The notes under the pieces were generated by a model that saw only the letters and a program-made list of their open reading frames with translations, ran no database searches and had not been told where the DNA came from. Below are positions 53,010 through 61,770 of a stretch of DNA of 64,000 nucleotides, piece after piece. Position numbers and translations under genes: made by a program. The DNA is from Caldilineaceae bacterium (GTDB taxonomy: Bacteria > Chloroflexota > Anaerolineae > Caldilineales > Caldilineaceae): the NCBI GenBank assembly GCA_020634755.1, contig JACKBC010000009.1, forward strand, positions 124,001 through 188,000, given 5' to 3'. Position 1 is the first letter of the stretch, and every line of letters starts with the position of its first letter.

Positions 53010-53162
53010 TTATTGATAGTCGATACCGAACTTTTCATTTCTGATGCGCCGAAACGCTTGCGGCCAGAGCACCCGTTCGTGGTATGTTTTGATTCTGGCG
53101 GCGATCTCTTGCGCTGACTCGATATCGCGATCGACCTCCAGATCATAGATTCTGATGTGCAT
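53010..53162 (-). CDS. Possible small protein or gene remnant
   Basis: 50 residues (MHIRIYDLEVDRDIESAQEI..., ending NEKFGIDYQ), soluble, charged, mostly helical in pattern. The codon content looks coding-like and the segment RIKTYHERVLWPQAFRRIRN resembles a C-terminal tail of a larger protein. No good ribosome binding site is seen before the ATG. It may be the remnant of a lost gene. Confidence 0.35.
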   Translation of the reverse strand: MHIRIYDLEVDRDIESAQEIAARIKTYHERVLWPQAFRRIRNEKFGIDYQ

Positions 53163-53194
53163 GCACTTGCTCAATTTGAGCGCTGGCCATGCCC

Positions 53195-53227
53195 GCGGCG
53201 CGAACGCTCACGAAGCGTTCGCGCCGC
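53195..53227. repeat. Perfect hairpin
   Basis: 14-bp arms GCGGCGCGAACGCT (53195-53208 / 53214-53227) with a 5-nt loop, 74 bp beyond the esterase stop codon. Confidence 0.6.
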
Positions 53228-53247
53228 TCCAGTTCCGCGAGCGGGCA

Positions 53248-53306
53248 CAATAGACCGACAAAAGTTATCCTAAAGTGGGCCAAGATAAAACAGATTCGGT
53301 CTATTG
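53248..53306. repeat. 59-bp inverted-repeat element containing the esterase stop codon
   Basis: Perfect 11-bp ends CAATAGACCGA (53248-53258) / TCGGTCTATTG (53296-53306). The right end includes the stop codon (53301-53303) and last codon of the carboxylesterase gene. Confidence 0.6.
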
Positions 53307-54860
53307 CTTGTAGAACTGCGCATGAAACGCATAGCGCGCCCGATGCTGATCTACTTCAACACGCGGCTCGACATCCCAGACCATGTAGTGCATTTCCGGT
53401 CCTTCATCGGCGCGCGGCCACGCCGGTAGGCCCGGACCATTGGGATTGCCGGTTTTGACAAAGTTGGCGTAATACCCTTGCATCAGCTCGGAAATCTGTT
53501 CATCCTCGGCGGTCCAGACGTAGACCAGATTGGTGGCCAGATTGCCCATGGCGTACTCAATATCCGCTGAATGGACCGCGCCCTTGGCTGGCGGCATGGT
53601 GACGGCCGCGGCGTCCGCATCGGGGTCGCGGATTACGCCGCCGGCCAGCCCGGCTACGGCGTTACCCATTTCCGGCGCCATGGGCGGACGGGGATGGGCA
53701 TAGTAATAGCGGTAAACCGGACAGCCGGCGTTGCGCTGCGCCTCCGCCCACTGCCAGGTGCTGTAGACCAAGAAGCGGTCGCCAGCCAGCGCCGTGGCCG
53801 ACTGTTCGACCTGTTCCATCGTTGCGCCGGGATAGAGTTTGAGCAGCGCGTCGGCCTGATCGCCATACAGTTCGCGCGCCACCGCGGCGTAGTTTTCTGG
53901 CGTCGGCGCGCGCTCACCAAAGAGGGCGCGGTAGTTCATCTCTTCCGAGTTCCAGCCCACCAGCAGCGGCACGTGGGCCTGTTCACCGGCGGCAAACATT
54001 GCCGTGGGCGGCTTGGGGAAAAAGTAGCCATCGATCACGCCAACGAAATCGGGCACGCCCATCTCTTTGGTGGCCGCCAGCAAGTTTTCCGCAGATAGGG
54101 CGCGCAGCGCAGCCAAGGACGGCGCCCCTACTTTTTGGGCAAAGGCCAGCCCTGCTTTCTCTGCAGCCGCTTGTGGACGGGGGGCAAGCGCGCCGATGCC
54201 GCCGCTCGAGCCAATGGCCCCGGCGATCAGCTCCTTGGACAGCGGCGAAACCATCTGCGCGCTGACCGAGATCGAGCCCGCCGACTCACCGGCAATGGTC
54301 ACCCGCTGCGGGTCGCCGCCAAAGGCCGTAATGTTCTCATGAACCCAGCGCAGCGCCGCGCTTTGGTCCAAGAAGCCATAGTTGCCGGAGCCGCCGTGGG
54401 GCGATTCGGCGCTCAGCTCGGGATGGGCAAAGAAGCCAAAGATGTTCAGCCGGTAGTTGGCCGTTACGGTGACAATGCCGCGCTGGGCCAGCGCCGCGCC
54501 ATCATAGCGCGGCTCGGAGCCGTCGCCGGCAATAAAGCCACCGCCGTAAAAGTAGACCAGCACCGGCAGTTTGGCATCGGTGGCGGGCTCGGGGCTCCAC
54601 ACATTGAGGTAGAGGCAGTCCTCGCTCACGCCATTAGCGCGAAAGTTCATATCGCCAAAGACGGGCAGTTGCATGGCGCGTGGGCCAAAGTGGGTTGCAT
54701 CAAGTGTGCCTGTCCACGGTTGCACCGGCTGTGGCGCTTGCCAGCGCAGTGCGCCGACCGGTGGCGCGGCAAAGGGAATGCCTTTGAAGCTGTGAATACC
54801 GGTTGTTGCATCGAGCGAGCCGGCTAATTTGCCGTTGGCGATTTTTATCAGAGAGGCCAT
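53301..54860 (-). CDS. Carboxylesterase type B
   Basis: 519 residues, alpha/beta hydrolase. Landmarks: GIPFAAPPVGALRWQAPQP, SEDCLYLNVWSP, VLVYFYGGGFIAGDG (oxyanion hole), nucleophile Ser in TIAGESAGSISV, and MNYRALFGE. No clear signal peptide. Two in-frame ATGs (54875, 54860) are possible; 54860 (MASLIKIANG) matches family starts, while AAAGG lies directly before 54875. Probably hydrolyses esters or carbamates in the cytoplasm. Its stop codon lies in an inverted-repeat element. Confidence 0.9.
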   Translation of the reverse strand: MASLIKIANGKLAGSLDATTGIHSFKGIPFAAPPVGALRWQAPQPVQPWTGTLDATHFGPRAMQLPVFGDMNFRANGVSEDCLYLNVWSPEPATDAKLPVLVYFYGGGFIAGDGSEPRYDGAALAQRGIVTVTANYRLNIFGFFAHPELSAESPHGGSGNYGFLDQSAALRWVHENITAFGGDPQRVTIAGESAGSISVSAQMVSPLSKELIAGAIGSSGGIGALAPRPQAAAEKAGLAFAQKVGAPSLAALRALSAENLLAATKEMGVPDFVGVIDGYFFPKPPTAMFAAGEQAHVPLLVGWNSEEMNYRALFGERAPTPENYAAVARELYGDQADALLKLYPGATMEQVEQSATALAGDRFLVYSTWQWAEAQRNAGCPVYRYYYAHPRPPMAPEMGNAVAGLAGGVIRDPDADAAAVTMPPAKGAVHSADIEYAMGNLATNLVYVWTAEDEQISELMQGYYANFVKTGNPNGPGLPAWPRADEGPEMHYMVWDVEPRVEVDQHRARYAFHAQFYKQ

Positions 54861-54911
54861 GGTCAGTGATGTCATCCTTTCGATATGTTTTCCTACAAGT
54901 TCGTAAACGTT

Positions 54912-54982
54912 CAGAAATAAGTTGGCTAGCAAACCTCTCAGGTCTCGCAGAGCTGACAGAGTTAAATCTGCAAGTCATTTGA
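54912..54982 (-). repeat. 75-bp CCTGTCAGG repeat, degraded inverted copy E
   Basis: CAGAAATAAGTTGGCTAGC, then AAACCTCTCAGGTCTCG and GAGCTGACAGAGTTAAATCT, aligns with the reverse complement of the copies at 16378 and 40276. Mutations have spoilt the palindrome. It lies upstream of the carboxylesterase gene. Confidence 0.65.
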
Positions 54983-55018
54983 AGGGTATGCATAAATATT
55001 TCAGTCGAGCAGACATAG

Positions 55019-55118
55019 GCTAGTGTGCGTCGCACTGCTCAGAGGAACAGCCATCATGCAGCCGCCTTGGCGGGTAGTGCATCGCACATGGGTTCACGAG
55101 CCATTGTCACTCGAGCAG
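55019..55118 (+). repeat. G-family repeat, copy 2
   Basis: GCTAGTGTGCGTCGCACTGC ... GGTAGTGCATCGCACATGGG ... CACTCGAGCAG. It matches the inverted copy between cydA and cydB. Confidence 0.7.
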
Positions 55119-55173
55119 CGAATTACGCACACCCCTCAGTTATTTTTGAACGATTTAGCGCAGGCGACCATGG

Positions 55174-56622
55174 TCACCCCACCTTGCGGTAGCCGTAGCG
55201 TTCAATGATCAAGCGCGTGTCGCCCTGCTCATCAATCCAGAATTCCACCGGCGATTTGACCCCATTGCTCAACGTATAAAAGCGGGTCGATGCCAGCGTC
55301 GGATCTTCCGGGATCAGCGGCGTCAACGTGGTGGCAGTGGTAATCGGATCGGTGGCTTCGGTATAGAGCAGCCCGCCCTTGTTGACCACTTTGATGGTTT
55401 CGATGCCGCGATAGGTTGCATAGGTTCCGGTCAATTGCGCCATGCGACTTTCGATTTGGAGGGCGGGAATCACCGCCGCGGGTTCTTTGCCCAACAAAAT
55501 AGCAAAGACGCTCTGGGCAATGGTGGCGTAGGGCATGCCCGCGCCGTTGCCCATCATCACCACACCGGCGTTGAGCTCCGGCATAAAGGCCAGAGAGGCG
55601 GTGGAAACCACCACCGACCCGTCGTGCGCCACCAGCTTGTGACCCAAGAAGTTGGGCGTGACCGCCAGCCCATAACCGTAGCCTTGCTGGGCAAAAGTCC
55701 CATCTGGCATGGGGTTTTGCGCGGGCCGGGGCATGTGCGCAGTGTGCATCTGCGCAAAGGCGGCTTGAGACAGCAGCGGCGGCGTTTGGCTCTGCCCCAA
55801 CTCCAGGTGCATCTGTACATATTTGGCCAGTTCGTTGACCGAGCTAAAAAGTCCACCGGCCGCGGAGAGAAAACTAAACGCGGGGTTGTCCACCGGGCTG
55901 GGATAGGGGAAGGGCGCGGGTTCATTGGCGCCCGTTGCGGTCTTGCGGTGGAAGACCGCGTGATCGGGATCGGCTTGCATGGCAGCGACCGCGAACGTGG
56001 TGCGCGGCATCCCCAGGGGGGCGATGACCTTTTGCTGAAGATACTCGTGAAAGGGCAGACCGGAGGTTGCCTGAATGATGTGGCCCAACATCCGATAGCC
56101 AGCGTTGTGATAGAAGAAACGCTCACCCGGCTTGGCCACGATTTCCGCTTGCGCGCCATTGACAAAGCGGTAGAAATCGTTGGGGCTGCTCAGGGGAATG
56201 CCGCTCTCTAGCCCCAACCCTTTGCCAATCAGCATGGTCGACGTGGCCAGGTTGGGCAGGCCCAGGCTGTGCGTCAGCAGATGGTGAATGGTAATCGGCG
56301 CATCCGGCAGCCCCAGTGCAAAGGGGATATGTTGCGAGACCGGATCGTGCAGGTCGAGCTTCCCCGCCGCGGCCAATTGCAGAATCCCCAGGGCCACAAA
56401 GCTTTTGGTGACGCTGCCAATGCCGTAGAGCGTATCCGCCGTGGCCGGCAGATTGCGCTGCGCATCGCGCGCGCCAAAGCCATCGGCATAGCAGATGGCG
56501 CCATTGTGAACCACGGCCATGCTAAAGCCCGGCAGCTTACACTGGGCCATCATGGATGGAATCTGCTCGTCCAGCCAGGTTGCGATCTGTTGGTGAGCGG
56601 TCGATGAGGCGGCTCGGCTCAT
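55174..56622 (-). CDS. Serine hydrolase, beta-lactamase class C/penicillin-binding-protein-like
   Basis: 482 residues. Active-site motifs: Ser-x-x-Lys in IGSVTKSF, Tyr-x-Asn in FFYHNAGYR and His-x-Gly in VAHDGSVV. The ~330-residue catalytic domain is followed by a C-terminal beta domain (TGTYATYRGIETIKVVN) as in EstB/DUF3471-type esterases. No signal peptide is seen, so it is more likely an esterase or peptidase than a beta-lactamase. AGGGAG precedes ATG 56622. Confidence 0.88.
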   Translation of the reverse strand: MSRAASSTAHQQIATWLDEQIPSMMAQCKLPGFSMAVVHNGAICYADGFGARDAQRNLPATADTLYGIGSVTKSFVALGILQLAAAGKLDLHDPVSQHIPFALGLPDAPITIHHLLTHSLGLPNLATSTMLIGKGLGLESGIPLSSPNDFYRFVNGAQAEIVAKPGERFFYHNAGYRMLGHIIQATSGLPFHEYLQQKVIAPLGMPRTTFAVAAMQADPDHAVFHRKTATGANEPAPFPYPSPVDNPAFSFLSAAGGLFSSVNELAKYVQMHLELGQSQTPPLLSQAAFAQMHTAHMPRPAQNPMPDGTFAQQGYGYGLAVTPNFLGHKLVAHDGSVVVSTASLAFMPELNAGVVMMGNGAGMPYATIAQSVFAILLGKEPAAVIPALQIESRMAQLTGTYATYRGIETIKVVNKGGLLYTEATDPITTATTLTPLIPEDPTLASTRFYTLSNGVKSPVEFWIDEQGDTRLIIERYGYRKVG

Positions 56623-56708
56623 GGCGTCTCCCTTTGTAATGCTATAAAAAGTCAGATAACCTTTTGGAGAAAAGACCAGATTTCTGCCCGAAACCTGGTC
56701 TCTTAAAA

Positions 56709-57509
56709 TCATAAATAGTCAAACGGCTCACCAGCTTCCGCAAACGCAATGGGCACACCGGGGAGCAGCGGCTCCAGCCAGGTAACCAGGTGCTTCATGC
56801 CGATCTCTTCGGAACGGTTGTGGCCCAGAATGATCAGCGCTTTGTTCAAGCCGAGCTGCGCCGCGTCGCGCACATAGGCGGCCAGCGTCCATTCCAGAAT
56901 TTCGCCACAGACAATCAGATCGAGGTTTTGGTTTCGCATTAGCTCCATGGGCATCGGTTCGGAACCGAGTCCCAAGCTGCCCGCGCCCACCAGCACACCC
57001 ACCCGTTCAACCGTGGTCTCCGGCTTGCCAATGATTTGGATGGTCTTGACGTCGAGCTTGTCCTTGAATAGGGCTGAGAGCGCCGCAACCGTAGTCGGCG
57101 GGATCTGATAGCAATGTTTTTCGTCCGACAGCCAGTATCGTTCCCACCCCAGTTCCTGATTGAGACCGGCGTAAATTAGATCCGGGTCCGTACGATGCAT
57201 GTGGTCGTGAAAGCGCCAGATGTTGATTCCGTTTTCGGTCAGGAGGGCTTGCTTCTGCTGATAGACTGGATCGGCTTGCAGCCAATCGGTCTGGTCCAAA
57301 TGGGTAAAATAGGTGGGCTCGTGGGTAATAATCAAGTTGGCGCCCTGGGCAATCGCTGCGTGGATCACGTCAACGGTGGCCATAAAGGTGGTGACAATGC
57401 CGCTTACTTCGCTATCCCAATCCCCCGTGATCAGCTGATCACAGGTTGGTTCTATGGGCGGGATCTTGCAGGCCTCAATAATCCGCTCTGCCACGGCTCG
57501 AACTTGCAT
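56709..57509 (-). CDS. NIF3-like dinuclear metal-centre protein
   Basis: 266 residues. NIF3 metal motifs LIITHEPTYFTH and INIWRFHDHMHRTDPD are seen near the middle and HxxxE-type ligand residues toward the C-terminus (GHNRSEEIGMKHLV). The family forms hexamers with a two-metal site and unresolved function (GTP cyclohydrolase-type activity has been reported in some). GGAGG precedes the ATG. It is probably cotranscribed with the 2-hydroxyacid dehydrogenase gene 39 bp upstream. Confidence 0.85.
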   Translation of the reverse strand: MQVRAVAERIIEACKIPPIEPTCDQLITGDWDSEVSGIVTTFMATVDVIHAAIAQGANLIITHEPTYFTHLDQTDWLQADPVYQQKQALLTENGINIWRFHDHMHRTDPDLIYAGLNQELGWERYWLSDEKHCYQIPPTTVAALSALFKDKLDVKTIQIIGKPETTVERVGVLVGAGSLGLGSEPMPMELMRNQNLDLIVCGEILEWTLAAYVRDAAQLGLNKALIILGHNRSEEIGMKHLVTWLEPLLPGVPIAFAEAGEPFDYL

Positions 57510-57547
57510 GTTGATCCTCCATGATTTGTAGTAAAAATTTTTCCCGA

Positions 57548-58516
57548 CTATGCTTCATTGAGCAACGGTTCCTGTGCCAGAAAGCGCCGCAGGTTTTCCA
57601 GAAAGAGCAGGTCCCCGCGCCGCGGCGTATTTTCACCGGCGTTGGATGAGTGGGGGGTGATCAGCACGTTTTCTAGGTCCCACAGCGGGCTGGTGGCGGG
57701 CAAGGGTTCAGGGTCAAAGACATCCAGAATGGCCTGGGCAACAATGCCCTGTTTGAGCGCGTCAATGAGTGCAGGCTCATCGACAATTTTACCGCGGGCG
57801 ATGTTGACTAAGGTGGCGCCGGGCTTCAACTGCTGAAAGAATGTGCCATCGACCATGCCTGCCGTCTCATTGGTGAGCGGACAGGCAATGACCACCCCGT
57901 CGACCTGCGGCAGGTGCTCGGCCATTTGCTCTGGGGTGATCACCTGATTGGCCAGATCGTGCGCCTGCCCGGAGCGGCGCACGGCGATGACTTCACATTC
58001 AAACGCGCGCAGCCGTTGCGCAAGCGCCTGCCCAATGTTGCCAAAGCCAACCAGCAACCAGCGGGTGCGCCACAGTTCTTTGAAAACCATCCTTTGCCAT
58101 TGGTGCGCCTGTTGATAGCGGCGCCGCGCAAAGACATCCTGATAGCAGGCCAAGACATTGGCAATCACATATTCGGCGATGGCAATGGCTTGGGCGCTGC
58201 TGGCGGAGATGCGGATGCCCTGGTTCAATATCTGTTGATAAAAGGGCTGGTCCAGCCCGGCGTTGTATGTCTGAAGCCACTTGACCGTGCCGGTCGCCAG
58301 AACTGTCTGCACATAGTGCTGGCCCAGGTTGGCCCGCACCACGCCCACATTGAGCCAGGCCACATCCGGCTTGGCCGCTGCCGTGGTGATGGGCTCTCCA
58401 TTGAAATAGAGCAGCCCATCCGCCCGCATGACAATGAACTGCAACGCTGCGTCGATGGCGCGCAGCTGGCTGGCGAGGCGGGCATAGGCTTGTTCTTCGA
58501 TCAGGATTCGGGTCAC
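57548..58516 (-). CDS. D-2-hydroxyacid dehydrogenase
   Basis: 322 residues from a GTG start. The NAD-binding motif is LVGFGNIGQALAQRLRAF; the catalytic Arg lies in VNIARGKIVDEPAL and the catalytic His in ITPHSSNAGENT. The first ~95 residues are the substrate-binding lobe. It probably reduces a 2-oxoacid (glyoxylate/hydroxypyruvate-like). It lies downstream of the ABC importer genes, separated by an inverted-repeat element. Confidence 0.9.
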   Translation of the reverse strand: MTRILIEEQAYARLASQLRAIDAALQFIVMRADGLLYFNGEPITTAAAKPDVAWLNVGVVRANLGQHYVQTVLATGTVKWLQTYNAGLDQPFYQQILNQGIRISASSAQAIAIAEYVIANVLACYQDVFARRRYQQAHQWQRMVFKELWRTRWLLVGFGNIGQALAQRLRAFECEVIAVRRSGQAHDLANQVITPEQMAEHLPQVDGVVIACPLTNETAGMVDGTFFQQLKPGATLVNIARGKIVDEPALIDALKQGIVAQAILDVFDPEPLPATSPLWDLENVLITPHSSNAGENTPRRGDLLFLENLRRFLAQEPLLNEA

Positions 58517-58543
58517 GTTGGCTTCTTTCAGGTTAAGTGATGC

Positions 58544-58691
58544 GACTTACGTAGCGCCGGAGGAATATGCCGCAATTGACTAGTACACGACGGCCTAAGT
58601 GCGCCTACGGTTAAGAAGTTCGACTTCTCCGAGAAGTCGAACTTCTGACGCCACGGCCAACCATCGGTTTATTTACGCCGTTGTGTACTAG
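58544..58691. repeat. 112-bp element with CTAGTACAC ends and inner 15-bp palindrome
   Basis: Terminal inverted repeats CTAGTACACGACGGCCTAA and the complement of CTAGTACACAACGGCGTAAA (58580-58691) enclose a perfect 15-bp inverted repeat AGAAGTTCGACTTCT (58614-58628 / 58632-58646). An isolated F-type left end (GACTTACGTAGCGCC, 58544-58558) precedes it. The element sits between the binding-protein and dehydrogenase genes and could separate their expression. Confidence 0.65.
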
Positions 58692-58698
58692 GAATGCT

Positions 58699-59772
58699 CT
58701 ATTCTTCAATCAGCTGAGCGGCTTCCGCTTTGAGGTCATCGGGGATCGTCAACCCCTGCTCGGCGGCGGCGGGCAGGTTCACCACCAGGCTGCCTTTGCG
58801 TTGACGCTCAATCGGCGTGGCCGCAATATCCAGCTCGCCTTTTAGGATCGCCACGGCCAACGCGCCCGTGTCGAGCCCATCCTGATAGTAATCCAGCCCC
58901 AACGCCACGGCGGCGCCGCGTTGGGCGCTGGCCGGATCGTTGGCAAAGAGGGGAATATCATTGTCGTTGGCCACTTTGACAATGGCTTCCAAACTTGCCA
59001 CTACGGTGCTATCGGTGCTGACAAAGAAGGCCTCTACACCACGCGCCACCAGCGCTTCGGCCGCGGCTTGCACTTCGCTGCTGTTGCTGATCTGCGTCAC
59101 CTCCAGCGTCAGCCCCAACGCCTCTGCCGCGGGTTCAGCGATTTCCGTGTTGACGACCGAATTGGCCTCGGCCGGGTTGTATATATAGCCAACCGTCTGG
59201 ATATCCGGAATTAGTCGTGGAATCAAGGCCAGCGCGTCTTCCACGGGGGCCAATGCCTGATAGCCAATGATCCAACTGGGGTGGTCATCCGCGGCCGCGG
59301 CAACTCCCGCATCATACGGGCTGGTGACGGCATTGAACACAATGGGGGGCGCTTCCAAATCCTTGGTGGCATTGTAGGCGGCTTGCAGCGCTGGCGTGGT
59401 GGTGCTCACGATCAGGTCGACTTCGTCATCGACAAACTGCTGGGCAATCGTGGTCAGCGTGGGAATATCGCCCTCGGCGTTGGCTTCATGAATCGTTACC
59501 GTTTCGCCGTCAACAAAACCAGCTTCCTTTAGCGCATCCTTTACGCCTTGCTGCTCAGCATCCAACGCGGGATGGCTGACCAGCTTCATCATGCCCACGA
59601 CCGGCAGGTCGGCGGGCGCACTTTCTTCGGTCGTGGTTTCTGTGGTGGTCGCGGCGGCCGTGTCATCGCTGGTGGACGGTGCTTCCGCCACCGGCGCCAC
59701 ACAGGCGGTGACCAAAACGAGCGCCAACAGTCCGAACAGCAAACGTGCAAGTATTGCTTGTTTCTTCTGCAT
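58699..59772 (-). CDS. ABC importer substrate-binding lipoprotein (ABC_sub_bind/TrpX-like)
   Basis: 357 residues. A lipoprotein signal ends LVTAC with Cys24, followed by a Thr/Ser-rich spacer. The mature part has the two-lobed periplasmic-binding fold: VVGMMKLVSHPALDAEQQGV, VDLIVSTTTPALQAA, VGYIYNPAEANSV, DIPLFANDPASAQRGAAVAL. This class works with a BPD_transp_2-type permease; characterised relatives bind aromatic amino acids, but the ligand here is unknown. AGGAG precedes the ATG. It is third in the permease-ATPase-binding protein operon. Confidence 0.9.
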   Translation of the reverse strand: MQKKQAILARLLFGLLALVLVTACVAPVAEAPSTSDDTAAATTTETTTEESAPADLPVVGMMKLVSHPALDAEQQGVKDALKEAGFVDGETVTIHEANAEGDIPTLTTIAQQFVDDEVDLIVSTTTPALQAAYNATKDLEAPPIVFNAVTSPYDAGVAAAADDHPSWIIGYQALAPVEDALALIPRLIPDIQTVGYIYNPAEANSVVNTEIAEPAAEALGLTLEVTQISNSSEVQAAAEALVARGVEAFFVSTDSTVVASLEAIVKVANDNDIPLFANDPASAQRGAAVALGLDYYQDGLDTGALAVAILKGELDIAATPIERQRKGSLVVNLPAAAEQGLTIPDDLKAEAAQLIEE

Positions 59773-59927
59773 GTGATTCTCCTATAACGTTAGATTGATA
59801 TAAAGATTGATGTATGGCCAAACAGGTATCCAGCCACGGGCTTATCAGCGTTGAAAAAAACGTTTTAGAAATGCATGTTACAGGCGGAGGCGCTCTCACT
59901 GGCGGTGGATTCAACCAATGCGTTTCT

Positions 59928-60725
59928 TTAGGACGCCAAAAGCAATTCATCCTCGACCAATGCACTGTGGCGCACTTGGCTAAAGCGGTCAATCAGCCCT
60001 TGCACCGTCATCTGCTGTCGTTCTGCGCCGCTGATGTCGAGCACAATTCTGCCGCCGTCCATCATGAGTGTGCGGTCACCATTGGCCAGCGCCTGCTGCA
60101 TGTTGTGCGTAATCATCAACGTGGTCAGCTGTTGATGCTCGATAAACTGGCTGGTCAGCGTCAAAATGCGGGCGGCGGTGGCCGGGTCGAGCGCGGCCGT
60201 ATGCTCGTCCAGTAGAACAATTTTGGGGTTGGCCAGCGTGGCCATGACCAACGTCAACGCCTGGCGCTGCCCACCGCTCAACAGCGAAACTCGACTGTCA
60301 AGCCGCGTCTCCAGCCCCAGCCCCAGTGGCGCCAACAGGTCGTGAAATTCTTGCCGTCGTGTGGGCGTCACGCCCGTGCGCCAACCGAGCCGCTGACTGC
60401 GCAGCGAAGCCAGCGTGAGATTCTGGGCAATCGTCATCGACGCCGCGGTGCCCAATAGCGGATCCTGAAAGACCCGCCCGATCAGCGCAGCCCGCCGATG
60501 CTCAGACCAGGTGGTGACATCAACGCCATCAATCACAATTTGACCTTGGCTGGGGGCAAAGACACCCGCGATCGCATTGAAAAGTGTGGACTTGCCCGCG
60601 CCATTGCTGCCAATAACCGTGACTAATTGACCGGGCAGTAGTTCCAGATCAATCCCGCGCAAGGCGCGCACTTCATTGATCTCGCCAGTATGAAAAGTCT
60701 GATGGATATCGTTGAGTCGCAACAT
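59928..60725 (-). CDS. ABC importer ATP-binding protein
   Basis: 265 residues. Walker A GSNGAGKST, Q-loop IGRVFQDPLLG, signature LLSGGQRQALTL, Walker B IVLLDEHTAALDP and switch His in LMITHNMQQAL. It powers the adjacent permease. Its ATG lies 7 bp after the permease stop codon. Confidence 0.93.
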   Translation of the reverse strand: MLRLNDIHQTFHTGEINEVRALRGIDLELLPGQLVTVIGSNGAGKSTLFNAIAGVFAPSQGQIVIDGVDVTTWSEHRRAALIGRVFQDPLLGTAASMTIAQNLTLASLRSQRLGWRTGVTPTRRQEFHDLLAPLGLGLETRLDSRVSLLSGGQRQALTLVMATLANPKIVLLDEHTAALDPATAARILTLTSQFIEHQQLTTLMITHNMQQALANGDRTLMMDGGRIVLDISGAERQQMTVQGLIDRFSQVRHSALVEDELLLAS

Positions 60726-60732
60726 TGTTGGT

Positions 60733-61770
60733 TTACCCTCGCTTCTGGCTATGGCTCAGCCAGAGCGCCACAAGCACCAAGAGCGCCGTGGCCAGCTTAA
60801 CATCTTGGGCATCGAGCGACAGCCGCCCACCCGGGAAAGGGATACTCAAGGTCAGCGCGGCGGCAATGGCAATGCGATAGATGACCATGCCCACGATCAC
60901 AGCGGTAGTTGCCGTGCCAAAGTGGGTGGGGCGAAAAAAGGTCTCGCCCAGAATTACCGCAGCCAACCCGGCAATGATCAGCCCCAACCCCATGTTGACA
61001 TCGGCAAAGCCTTGATATTGGGCAACCAGTGCGCCCGCCAGCCCCACCATACCGTTGCTCAAGGCCAGCCCCAGGATAATCATGCCGTCGGTGTTGACGC
61101 CCAGCGCCCGCACCATCTGCGGATTGTCGCCTGTCGCGCGCAATGCCAGTCCAATCTCGGTGCGCATAAACCAGTCGAGCAGCGCCTTGATGCCCCAGAC
61201 CAGCAGCCCGATCAGTACGATGGTCAAGAGATTGCTAGCATAGCGCGTGGCGCCTTCGCCAGCTAGGCGGACCAGCGCGCCGCGAAAGGGCGCAGCAAAG
61301 GGCGTAAAGATCGTATCGGTGTTGAGCAGCGGAATGTTGGAGCGCCCCATAATGCGCAGATTAATGCTGATGAGACCAGTGGTCACTAGAATGGAGGCAA
61401 GCAAGCTGTGAATACGCAAGCGGGTGGCAATCAGGGCGGTCGCCGTCCCCGCCACTGCCCCGCCGACGAAGCTAATCGGCAGCGTCCAGTAGGGGTTTAC
61501 GCCGGCCACAATGGTGGTCGCCGCCAGGGCAGCACCCAGCGGCAAGCTGCCATCAATAGTCAGGTCGGGGAAGTCGAGCACGCGGAAAGTCAGATAGACC
61601 CCCAGCGCCACTAACGCAAAGCTTAAGCCCGTGGCAATGGCGCCCAACCACACATTAAACGCCAGGCGCAGCAGGCTCGGCCCCAGGATCAACAGCAGTG
61701 CCACCACCGCAATGGCGCCACGCAACCAGCGGTTGCGCATTTCAGTTAGGGTAACAGCAGGAGTGGCCAT
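60733..61770 (-). CDS. ABC importer permease (BPD_transp_2 family)
   Basis: 345 residues with about nine membrane helices. Segments typical of this class include VYLTFRVLDFPDLTIDGSLP, TEIGLALRATGDNPQMVRAL and GLALSNGMVGLAGAL (coupling-helix region). First gene of the operon with the ATPase and binding-protein genes downstream. A TTATAAT hexamer near 61829 (reverse strand), about 60 bp upstream, could be its -10 box, but no clear -35 is seen. Confidence 0.92.
   Translation of the reverse strand: MATPAVTLTEMRNRWLRGAIAVVALLLILGPSLLRLAFNVWLGAIATGLSFALVALGVYLTFRVLDFPDLTIDGSLPLGAALAATTIVAGVNPYWTLPISFVGGAVAGTATALIATRLRIHSLLASILVTTGLISINLRIMGRSNIPLLNTDTIFTPFAAPFRGALVRLAGEGATRYASNLLTIVLIGLLVWGIKALLDWFMRTEIGLALRATGDNPQMVRALGVNTDGMIILGLALSNGMVGLAGALVAQYQGFADVNMGLGLIIAGLAAVILGETFFRPTHFGTATTAVIVGMVIYRIAIAAALTLSIPFPGGRLSLDAQDVKLATALLVLVALWLSHSQKRG

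Larger units (their letters stand above)
52748..53300. other. Intergenic region with a small ORF and two hairpins
   Basis: About 550 bp. A 50-codon frame lies at 53010-53162 (minus), a perfect 14-bp hairpin at 53195-53227 and an 11-bp terminal-inverted-repeat element at 53248-53306. Nothing else coding is visible. Confidence 0.6.
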
